This document shows, in pieces, positions 29,095 to 36,113 of a stretch of 64,000 nt of DNA. A model generated the notes under the pieces. The model saw only the letters and a list, made by a program, of their open reading frames with translations, did not search any database and was not told the DNA's origin. The stretch is taken from positions 1 to 64,000 of the forward strand of contig NZ_UZWD01000038.1 of the NCBI RefSeq assembly GCF_900631955.1, written 5' to 3'. The stretch's first letter is position 1. Each line of letters opens with the position of its first letter. Both the position numbers and the translations under genes were made by a program. The stretch is from Devosia equisanguinis. Lineage in GTDB: Bacteria; Pseudomonadota; Alphaproteobacteria; Rhizobiales; Devosiaceae.

Positions 29095-29201
29095 TATCTT
29101 TTCTCCCTTTATCGCGATGATCCAAACCAACGCCCTTACCGGGGCAGGGATCGGGCAGTCACGGGATCGTGATGACTTTGCGCGGATTGGGGCTGATGGT
29201 G

Positions 29202-29236
29202 TTTACATCGTCTCGTATGTTCAGTATGCACTGAAC
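29202..29236 (+). promoter_or_regulatory. Promoter and operator of the efflux operon
   Basis: TTTACA (29202-29207) and TATGCA (29225-29230) are 17 bases apart, 20-odd bases upstream of the regulator gene. The inverted repeat GTTCAGT-ATGC-ACTGAAC (29219-29236) covers the -10 box, the expected place for a MarR-type repressor to block its own operon. Binding is inferred. Confidence 0.5.
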
Positions 29237-29256
29237 GAAATGAAGCAAGGTTCGCC

Positions 29257-29721
29257 ATGGCCGCCGTCGACCGGTTTATCGAAGAGATGGGACTGGTGCT
29301 CCAGGATAGTGGAGCGCCGCGCATTGCCGGGCGGATTTTCGGGCTGCTCCTGGCCGAGGGCCGCGAAATGAGCCTCTCCCAGATCAGTGAGCGGCTCGGC
29401 GTCAGTCGAGCCAGCGTCAGCACCAATACGCGTCTGCTGGCCAAGGGCGGGGTGCTCAAGCTCACCACCCGCGCCGGGGATCGGCAGGATTACTACCAGA
29501 TGGTGCAGTCGCCCTATACCGATATGATCGGCGACGTCGCTACCCGGTTCCGGCGCTATGCCGCCACCATGCAAGCCTGTGCCGCCGCGCTGCGGGCCGA
29601 GGATCAGGATGCGGCAAAGCGCATCGATCATCTCACCGGCTTTTACAGCCAGTCGGCAGAAATTCTCGATCAGTGGGCCGAGACGCTGCGTCAGCGTCCA
29701 CCCCAGGGGGACAGTGAATGA
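29257..29721 (+). CDS. MarR/GbsR-family transcriptional regulator
   Basis: A 154-residue winged-helix DNA-binding protein. The N-terminus VDRFIEEMGLVLQDSGAPRI and the recognition region MSLSQISERLGVSRASVSTN are those of the GbsR branch of MarR-like regulators. The rest is mostly helical and probably dimerises. It is the first gene of a three-gene efflux unit: its stop overlaps the membrane-fusion gene as ATGA. A palindrome over its promoter suggests autorepression and thus control of the pump. The inducing ligand is unknown. Confidence 0.88.
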   Translation: MAAVDRFIEEMGLVLQDSGAPRIAGRIFGLLLAEGREMSLSQISERLGVSRASVSTNTRLLAKGGVLKLTTRAGDRQDYYQMVQSPYTDMIGDVATRFRRYAATMQACAAALRAEDQDAAKRIDHLTGFYSQSAEILDQWAETLRQRPPQGDSE

Positions 29722-30917
29722 CCCAAGTCCATGCCAAGCCCGGATGGGCCCAAAGCCGTTTCGAAAAGGAAAATGCCCGCCGCATCGCCAATGGCGAAAA
29801 GCCCAAGCGCCGTATCCTGCGCTGGGTGGTGCTGGGCGTGATCGTCGTGGGGGCCGTCGGCTTCGTGCTGCTGCGCCCGCCTGCCCCTGAGCCGGGGGTT
29901 TCCAGCGAAGACACGGCGCCGGTGGTCAAGCAATTGCTGGCCAGCGAAATCGTCGAGATTGCCCCGACGACGCTGAGCCAGACTGTCAAGGTCACCGGCA
30001 CGCTGGTGCCGGGCCAGCAGTCGGCTGTGGCGTCCATGGCGTCGGGCCGGGTGCTGAGCGTCACCGTGCGGCCGGGCGACACCGTTGCCCAAGGCGCGGT
30101 GCTGGCCGAGATCGATCGGGCCACCCTGGCGCTGCAGGTCAATCAGCAGCGCGCCACCGCCGAGGCCACGCGCCTGCAACTGGCATCGGCGCGCCAGCAG
30201 CTTGAACGCACCGAGGAACTGGCACGCCAGGGCCTGGCCAGTCCCTCGACACTGGAACAGGCGCGCACCTCGGTTGCGACCTTCGCTGCAAATCTCACAG
30301 GGCTCGAAAGCGCCGTCGAAAGCGCCGAAATCGCGCTCGACAATGCCACGGTGCGCTCGCCGCTCGATGGTGTGGTCTCAGTCCGTTCGGTGGAGCCGGG
30401 CCAGACGATCAGTGCCGGCACGCCGCTCTTTACCGTGGTCAATCTCGACGCCATGGAATTCGACGCCTCTGCCTCGGTCAATTCCAGTGCGCTGGTCAAG
30501 CCGGGCCAGAGTGTTGGCATTACCGTCACCGGGATCGAGGGCAGGACCTTCACCGGCAGCGTCACGCGGGTCAATCCGGTGGCGATTTCAGGCACTCGCG
30601 CGGTGCCGATCTATGTGTCGATCGAAAACACCGAGGGCCTGTTGCGCGGGGGCATGTTCGCGACCGGCTATATTACCGTGGCGGAAAAGCGCGATGCCAT
30701 CGCCCTGCCGGCCACCGCCCTCTTCGAGGATGCCGATGGCAGCTTCGTGCTGGTGCTCGACAATGGCACGCTGGTGCGCAAGCCGGTCACCCCCAGCGCC
30801 GAATGGGATCGCGGCCGTGTGCGCGAGGTCGAGGGACTGGCCGCAGGCGATGTGGTGGTCGCGGCGGCGCTCACCACCCTTGCGGCCGGAGACGCCTATG
30901 AAGTGCTGGGGAACTGA
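29718..30917 (+). CDS. RND efflux periplasmic adaptor (membrane fusion protein)
   Basis: A 399-residue adaptor linking an inner-membrane RND pump to an outer-membrane channel. After a basic N-terminus, one membrane anchor (LRWVVLGVIVVGAVGFVLL, about 28-48) leads into the HlyD-type domains: the first lipoyl half GRVLSVTVRPGDTVAQGAVL, a helical hairpin about 130-205, and the second lipoyl half NATVRSPLDGVVSVRSVEPG. The beta-barrel and membrane-proximal parts follow, ending at about 395. It overlaps the regulator stop (ATGA), and the pump gene begins three bases after its stop, so stoichiometric expression is likely. Confidence 0.93.
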   Translation: MTQVHAKPGWAQSRFEKENARRIANGEKPKRRILRWVVLGVIVVGAVGFVLLRPPAPEPGVSSEDTAPVVKQLLASEIVEIAPTTLSQTVKVTGTLVPGQQSAVASMASGRVLSVTVRPGDTVAQGAVLAEIDRATLALQVNQQRATAEATRLQLASARQQLERTEELARQGLASPSTLEQARTSVATFAANLTGLESAVESAEIALDNATVRSPLDGVVSVRSVEPGQTISAGTPLFTVVNLDAMEFDASASVNSSALVKPGQSVGITVTGIEGRTFTGSVTRVNPVAISGTRAVPIYVSIENTEGLLRGGMFATGYITVAEKRDAIALPATALFEDADGSFVLVLDNGTLVRKPVTPSAEWDRGRVREVEGLAAGDVVVAAALTTLAAGDAYEVLGN

Positions 30918-30920
30918 GCC

Positions 30921-33900
30921 ATGTTCCTGACCCGCATCAGCGTCAATCATCCCGTCTTTGCCACCATGGTCATGGTGGCGATCATGGTCTTCGGCATTTA
31001 TTCCTATCAGCGCCTGCCGGTGGAGCAGCTGCCCGATATCGACCTGCCGGTCGTGGCGGTGGTCGTTTCCTATCCCGGCGCCTCGCCCGAGGCGGTGGAG
31101 GCCGACGTCATCGAGCCCATAGAGGATGCGGTCAATACCATTGCCGGGCTCGATACCATCCAGTCGGTGGCCCAGGCCGGCCAGGCCATGATCATCATGA
31201 TCTTCGACCTCGAGGCCAATTCCCAGCAGAAGGCCCAGGACGTCCGCGACAAGATCGACCCGGTCAAGGCGCGGCTGCCGGCCGGCGCCAATGATCCACA
31301 GGTGCTGCGCTTCGATCCGGCGGCCTTGCCGCTGCTGTCGCTGGCGGTCAGCTCCACGACGCTCTCGGATCGCGACCTCACCGCGCTGACCAAGGATGTC
31401 ATCGCCAAGCGCCTGTCCAATATCGATGGAGTGGGCAGCGCCAGCGTCGTCGGCGGGGTGCCGCGGCAGCTCAATATCAATATCGATCCCGATCGCCTCT
31501 CGGCCTTCAATATCAGCCCCGGCGCGGTGATTTCGGCGCTGCAGGCCGCCAACAAGGATCTGGCCGCCGGCGCCATCACCCAGGACAGCATCGTCCGCTC
31601 GATCCAGGTGCTGGGGCGGCTCGAGGACGAGCAGGATTTTTACGATATCACCGTCGGCAACCAGGGCGGGCAGCCCGTCACACTGCGCGACGTGGCCACC
31701 ATCGAGGACGGCACCGGGGAGGCCACGAGCCTCGCCATTCTCAATGGCGAGCGGGCGCTGGCCATCGACATTCTCAAGACCCAGGGCGCCAATACGGTCG
31801 GGGTCGCCGCCGAAATTCGCCGCACCATCGATCGGCTCGAGGCCACCGAACTGCCTAAGGATGCGGTCAAGATCCAGGTGGTGGTGGACAATGCCAAGCC
31901 GGTGGAGGATTCCTTCCACGCCGTGCAGAACATGCTGGTGGAGGGTGCGGCGCTGGCGGTGGTCATCGTCTTCCTGTTCCTCAATTCCTGGCGCTCCACC
32001 ATCATCACCGGCCTCACGCTGCCGATCTCGATCATCGGCACCATGGTGGCGCTGCATGTGATGGGCTTTTCGCTCAACACCATGACCCTGCTCGCTTTGT
32101 CGCTGGCCGTCGGCATTCTCATCGACGATGCCATCGTGGTGCGCGAAAACATCACGCGACACCTGCATATGCGTAAGAGCCACCGCCAGGCGGCGCTGGA
32201 TGGCACCAATGAAATCGGCCTTGCGGTGATGGCGACGACGCTCTCCATCGTCGCGGTGTTCCTGCCCGTGGCTTTCATGGACGGGATCATGGGCCGGTTC
32301 TTCCTGCAGTTCGGCGTGACCGTCTCGGTGGCGGTGCTAATCTCGCTCTTCGTCGCCTTCACCCTCGATCCGATGATGTCGAGCGTCTGGTACGATCCGG
32401 CGGCCAATCCCCATGCCAAGCGCGGCCCGGTGGGCAAGGCGGTGCAGCAGTTCGACCGGCTGTTCGAATGGATCACCGAGGGCTATCGCCATCTCATCCG
32501 CTGGGGGCTGAAATTTAGAAAGACCGTGCTCTTGATCGCACTGTTGTCGCTGGTCGGCTCGGTCATGCTGTTCCCGCGCGTCGGCGTCGAATTCATGCCG
32601 GCCACCGATACGGGTATCTTCACCATCAAGGTGGAAACCCCGGCCGGCTCGGCCAAGGAATATACCGCCAGCAAGCTGCGCCAGGCCGAGGCGGTGGTGC
32701 GCAGCTTCCCAGATATCGAAACCACCTATTCGACCATTTCCGGCAGTCTTGCCGCCTCCGGCTCCAATAGCGGCACGCTCACCGTCACCATGGTCGACAA
32801 GACCGAGCGCAGTTCCACGCCCAGTGAGCTGATGCCGCGGGTTCGCCGGGCGCTCGAAGCGGTGCCGGGCGCCGAATTCGAGGTCTCGGTGGCCTCCAAT
32901 CTGGGGGCGGGCACGGCACCGGTCTCGGTGACGCTTTATGGCGACAGCATCGTGGTGCTCGAGCGGCTCTCCGAACAGCTGATGGCCGATATGCGCCGCA
33001 TCGACGGGTTGATCGACGTGTCGTCGAGCCTTGACGACGCCGAGCCGGTGGTGGGTATCCGGGTCAATCGCGAGCTCGCCGATAGTCTTGGCGTCTCCAT
33101 GGGCCAGATCGCCGCCACTCTGGGGCCGCTGATCAGCGGCGAGAATGTCGCCGACTGGACGGCCCAGAACGGGCAGGTCTATTCGGTGGTGGTGCGGCTG
33201 CCGCAGGATCTGCGCAACGATGTCGATGCCATCGGCAATCTGCCGATCGCTCAGTCCGGGGCCACCGGTTCTGCGGGCATGATCACGCTGGGGCAGGTGG
33301 CCGAGGTGGTGGAAAGCACCGGTCCCTCGACCATCAACCGGCAGGACCTGCAGCGCGGCGTCACCATTACCGCCAATGTCGAAGGGGTGGAACTGGGGGC
33401 GGTCGCCCCGCAATTGCAGGCGGCGCTGGCGCGGATCGACTTCCCTGCCGGCTATCGCAGCTCCTTTGGTGGGGAAGTTGAACAGATCGCCGACACCATG
33501 GGCACGGTCGGGTCGGCCTTGCTGCTCGCCGTCATCTTCATCTACCTGGTGCTGGCGAGCCAGTTCGGCAGTTTCCTCCAGCCGCTGGCCATCATGGGCT
33601 CGCTCCCCCTTGCCATTATCGGGGTGATGGTGGGGCTGCTGATCGGTGGTTCGACGCTCAACATGTTCTCGGCCATCGGCTTCATCATGTTGATGGGCCT
33701 CGTGGTCAAGAACGCCATCCTGCTGGTCGACAATGCCAACCAGCATGTGCGCGAGGGCTGGAATCTCTATGACGCACTGGTGGAGGCCGGGGTCACCCGC
33801 TTCCGCCCAATCATCATGACCACGCTGGCCATGATCTTCGGCATGCTGCCGCTCGCCCTCAATCTGCACGAAGGCAGCGGCCAGAACGCGCCTATGGCCC

Positions 33901-34067
33901 ATGCGGTGATCGGCGGGCTGATCAGCTCGACGGCACTGACCTTGCTGGTGGTGCCGGTGCTCCTGACCTATATCGACCGCTTCAGTGTCTTCATGCGCCG
34001 CATCATGCCCAAGGCCCCCGACGACATGGAGCATGCCGCTCCAGTGGAGGCGGGTAGCCAAACTTGA
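30921..34067 (+). CDS. RND-family multidrug efflux permease (AcrB/HAE1 type)
   Basis: A 1048-residue proton-driven inner-membrane pump, full length. The start MFLTRISVNHPVFATMVMV is typical of the first transmembrane helix. Two halves each contain six helices and a large periplasmic loop. The proton-relay aspartates appear in LAVGILIDDAIVVRENI of TM4, and the second half has the matching GFIMLMGLVVKNAILLVD. It belongs to the hydrophobe/amphiphile efflux branch. The operon has a regulator and adaptor but no outer-membrane factor, so a TolC-like protein encoded elsewhere must complete the pump. Substrates cannot be told from sequence. Confidence 0.95.
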   Translation: MFLTRISVNHPVFATMVMVAIMVFGIYSYQRLPVEQLPDIDLPVVAVVVSYPGASPEAVEADVIEPIEDAVNTIAGLDTIQSVAQAGQAMIIMIFDLEANSQQKAQDVRDKIDPVKARLPAGANDPQVLRFDPAALPLLSLAVSSTTLSDRDLTALTKDVIAKRLSNIDGVGSASVVGGVPRQLNINIDPDRLSAFNISPGAVISALQAANKDLAAGAITQDSIVRSIQVLGRLEDEQDFYDITVGNQGGQPVTLRDVATIEDGTGEATSLAILNGERALAIDILKTQGANTVGVAAEIRRTIDRLEATELPKDAVKIQVVVDNAKPVEDSFHAVQNMLVEGAALAVVIVFLFLNSWRSTIITGLTLPISIIGTMVALHVMGFSLNTMTLLALSLAVGILIDDAIVVRENITRHLHMRKSHRQAALDGTNEIGLAVMATTLSIVAVFLPVAFMDGIMGRFFLQFGVTVSVAVLISLFVAFTLDPMMSSVWYDPAANPHAKRGPVGKAVQQFDRLFEWITEGYRHLIRWGLKFRKTVLLIALLSLVGSVMLFPRVGVEFMPATDTGIFTIKVETPAGSAKEYTASKLRQAEAVVRSFPDIETTYSTISGSLAASGSNSGTLTVTMVDKTERSSTPSELMPRVRRALEAVPGAEFEVSVASNLGAGTAPVSVTLYGDSIVVLERLSEQLMADMRRIDGLIDVSSSLDDAEPVVGIRVNRELADSLGVSMGQIAATLGPLISGENVADWTAQNGQVYSVVVRLPQDLRNDVDAIGNLPIAQSGATGSAGMITLGQVAEVVESTGPSTINRQDLQRGVTITANVEGVELGAVAPQLQAALARIDFPAGYRSSFGGEVEQIADTMGTVGSALLLAVIFIYLVLASQFGSFLQPLAIMGSLPLAIIGVMVGLLIGGSTLNMFSAIGFIMLMGLVVKNAILLVDNANQHVREGWNLYDALVEAGVTRFRPIIMTTLAMIFGMLPLALNLHEGSGQNAPMAHAVIGGLISSTALTLLVVPVLLTYIDRFSVFMRRIMPKAPDDMEHAAPVEAGSQT

Positions 34068-34079
34068 AACGCTAAAAGC

Positions 34080-34364
34080 TCAGGCTACCACCGACTTGCG
34101 GTAGCCCTGGGGCATGCGGCGCTCGGCGATGCGGGCGCCTTTGCCATAGGCGCCGATGGCGCCGTCGACTGTGCCCTGGCGACGGGCGCGTTGCGGGGGC
34201 AGGCGGTCGCGCGCGGCGATCAGCTGGCTGACAAAGGCGGCGGTGGGGGCAGTGCGGGCCGAAGAGGGACGCGCGCCATTGGCCTCGATCAGGGTGGGCA
34301 GGCCCACAAGGCTATTGTCCCGGTCTGTGTCGTTCTCGGTCAGTCCGTGCATCGACTGTTCCAT
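34080..34364 (-). CDS. Conserved small hypothetical protein
   Basis: A 94-residue cytosolic protein, MEQSMHGLTENDTDRDNSLV at the N-terminus, with the central phrase PTAAFVSQLIAARDRLPPQR followed by ARRQGTVDGAIGAYGKG. I do not know its function; from memory proteins with an F-V-x-Q-L-I-A-x-R-D core and an Arg-rich follow-on are widespread in Hyphomicrobiales as uncharacterised small proteins. It has no signal peptide or membrane segment. The start is chosen at the Met that removes a non-conserved 15-residue extension. It converges on the RND pump gene, 12 bases from its stop. A near-match to the CtrA-binding consensus lies about 75 bases upstream. Confidence 0.65.
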   Translation of the reverse strand: MEQSMHGLTENDTDRDNSLVGLPTLIEANGARPSSARTAPTAAFVSQLIAARDRLPPQRARRQGTVDGAIGAYGKGARIAERRMPQGYRKSVVA

Positions 34365-34440
34365 TTTGGGCCGCCCTGGTCCGGAATGGACCAGGCACCA
34401 CGGCATCATGACCCTTCAGGGGCAATCGCCGTGCCAGATG

Positions 34441-34455
34441 GTAACGATTTGTTAA
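34441..34455. promoter_or_regulatory. Possible CtrA-like box
   Basis: On the minus strand TTAA-N7-TTAC matches seven of eight specified bases of the alphaproteobacterial CtrA consensus TTAA-N7-TTAA, upstream of the small hypothetical gene. Chance occurrence cannot be excluded. Confidence 0.25.
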
Positions 34456-34610
34456 CGAAAGGCGATGGCGATCAGTTGCCTCTTCACAGGGAAAGCGCTG
34501 CGGGGCACCAACGTCACCACGCGCCTCATGTTCCGCAGAAGTGATCAGCCAGCCAGGAACTGCGGTGGCAGGTCGGTCATTGCTCGGCGGTAGCTCCGCG
34601 AGGCTGTGCC

Positions 34611-35657
34611 ATGTTTCCACTGCGACCGCTTTATGACCGGATGCGCGCCGACGAGATCGCGCCCGCTCCCAGCCTGTCCTACTGCTCCGATGACGGCCCG
34701 GGCTGGCGCCGCCTGCGCCGCGGCACCGGTTTTTCCTATTTAGACGCCGATGGAGCGCGGCCCGACGCGCGGGACCTCCAGCGCATCAAGGCGCTGGTCA
34801 TTCCGCCAGCCTGGCAGGATGTGTGGATCTGCAAAGACGCGAGCGGCCATATCCAGGCCACCGGTCGCGACGAGCGCGGCCGCAAGCAATATCGCTATCA
34901 TGCCGATTGGACGCAGCACCGCAGCGCCACCAAGTTCGAGACGCTGGCCGCCTTCGCCGCGGCGCTGCCGACCCTGCGGGAACAGGTGGAGGTGGATTTG
35001 CGCCGCCGCTCACTGGGCTATGAGCGCGTGGTGGCCTCGGTGGTCTGGTTGCTCGATAACAGCCTGATCCGCGTCGGCAATCCCAGCTATGCGCGCGACA
35101 ACAAGAGTTTCGGACTGACGACATTGCGCAATCGCCATGTCGAGATTTCAGGCAGCACTCTGCATTTCCGCTTCAAGGGCAAATCGGGCAAACACTGGCG
35201 GCTGCAACTGGCCGACCGACGCATCGCCCGACTGGTGCGCTCCCTGCAGGACCTGCCGGGGCAGCATCTGTTCAAATATGAGGGCGAGGAGGGGAATCAC
35301 GCCATCTCCTCGCGCGATGTGAACGCCTATATTTCGAACTTTGCCGGGCCCGGTTTTACCTCCAAGCATTTCCGTACCTGGGCGGCCACAGTGCGCGCTT
35401 TTGGCCTGTTCGAAGCCACGGAACGCCCCGAGACCAAGTCGGGCCAGGCCCGCACCGTCAATGCCATTATCGACCAGGTGGCGGCGCGGCTGGGCAATAC
35501 CCGCACCGTCTGCCGGCAATGCTATGTGCATCCGGCGGTGCAGGAGCATTGGCAGGAGGGTCAATTGCGCCGCTCCGGGCGGCTCAAGCCGGTCGAGATG
35601 CTCGACCTAGATGAGGTCGAGACCCTTCACTTTCTGCGGCGTCTGGGGCGGGGGTAA
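34611..35657 (+). CDS. DNA topoisomerase IB
   Basis: A type IB (poxvirus-like) topoisomerase that nicks one strand through a 3'-phosphotyrosine to relax supercoils, 348 residues. After a small N-terminal domain (about 1-90), the catalytic domain shows the conserved arginine region IRVGNPSYARDNKSFGLTTL, the lysine in FKGKSGK, the TSKHFRTWAAT motif near 257 and the nucleophile tyrosine in RQCYVHPAV near residue 304. The layout is that of compact bacterial TopIB enzymes found in many soil alphaproteobacteria and radiation-resistant bacteria. It has no operon partners; upstream is about 200 bases of non-coding sequence and downstream a repeat-filled gap. Confidence 0.93.
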   Translation: MFPLRPLYDRMRADEIAPAPSLSYCSDDGPGWRRLRRGTGFSYLDADGARPDARDLQRIKALVIPPAWQDVWICKDASGHIQATGRDERGRKQYRYHADWTQHRSATKFETLAAFAAALPTLREQVEVDLRRRSLGYERVVASVVWLLDNSLIRVGNPSYARDNKSFGLTTLRNRHVEISGSTLHFRFKGKSGKHWRLQLADRRIARLVRSLQDLPGQHLFKYEGEEGNHAISSRDVNAYISNFAGPGFTSKHFRTWAATVRAFGLFEATERPETKSGQARTVNAIIDQVAARLGNTRTVCRQCYVHPAVQEHWQEGQLRRSGRLKPVEMLDLDEVETLHFLRRLGRG

Positions 35658-35660
35658 GAG

Positions 35661-35700
35661 GGCTATCGCATATGGCCACGGACTCTCCTCCCCTTGAGGG
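35661..35700 (+). repeat. Half copy of family B repeat
   Basis: GGCTATCGCATATGG, matching the border of the copy at 43332 in 14 of 15 bases, is followed by CTCCTCCCCTTGAGGGG, a single C/G hairpin half. It directly abuts a family A unit. Confidence 0.55.
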
Positions 35701-35780
35701 GCTTCGACCCGTGCCGGAGGCAAAATCGCTCCAGTGGAGCGATTTTAGTTGAGAAGGCCATTCGAGCTACGCTCGAACGG
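35701..35780 (-). repeat. Hairpin repeat unit (family A, copy 3)
   Basis: Read on the minus strand this matches the units at 6331-6488 (TTCGAGC..TAGCTC, ATGGCCTTCTC, a hairpin, then TCGAAGCC). Its hairpin arms (35722-35732 with 35736-35746) are AAAATCGCTCC and GGAGCGATTTT: different bases from copies 1 and 2 but still fully paired. A second hairpin, TTCGAGC-TAC-GCTCGAA, lies at 35761-35777. Confidence 0.75.
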
Positions 35781-35851
35781 ACTGGGAATGAGGGTGGGGG
35801 TGCTGAACCATCCGGGAATCCGTTCGTTGATTGGAGTTTGCTGAACCTGCA

Positions 35852-36000
35852 GCACCCCCACCTAACCTCCCCCTGTAGAAGGGGGAGGGAGAGCAGGAGC
35901 CTAAGCCTCGGTGCCTCCCGATGAGCCCAAAGTGAACACTTCCCCTCAAGGGGGCGGTTGGGAGGGGTGTGCAACACGCTCGAACCCGTATGCGACCGCG
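35852..36000. repeat. Paired C/G-rich hairpin repeat with border (family B, copy 3)
   Basis: Left half CACCCCCACCTAACCTCCCC with its hairpin (35853-35889), spacer, then right half CCCCTCAAGGGGGCGGTTGG ending in GGGGTGTGCAACACGCTCGA and CCCGTATGCGACCGC. That last border is the inverted counterpart of the border at 43332-43360. With the two repeats before it, it makes the 456-base gap between the topoisomerase gene and rne almost entirely repeat. Confidence 0.7.
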
Positions 36001-36080
36001 CTGCCGGTCAAGGCGAGGGAAGCGCAGGCGGTGAGAGGCCCAGACTTCAACGAGATGCGCCAGTATGCGCAAACGGATGG

Positions 36081-36106
36081 AAAAAGGGCGGCCCGGAGGC
36101 CGCCCC
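36081..36106 (-). terminator. Intrinsic terminator of rne
   Basis: On the minus strand GGGCGGCC and GGCCGCCC pair around TCCG and are followed by five T residues, eight bases after the rne stop. Confidence 0.88.
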
Positions 36107-36113
36107 TTATTTT

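Noticed and set aside
30588..32183. Long minus-strand frame opposite the RND pump and adaptor genes
   Set aside because: Same codon-bias effect; His/Asp/Gly-rich translation with no ribosome site and full overlap with a certain gene.
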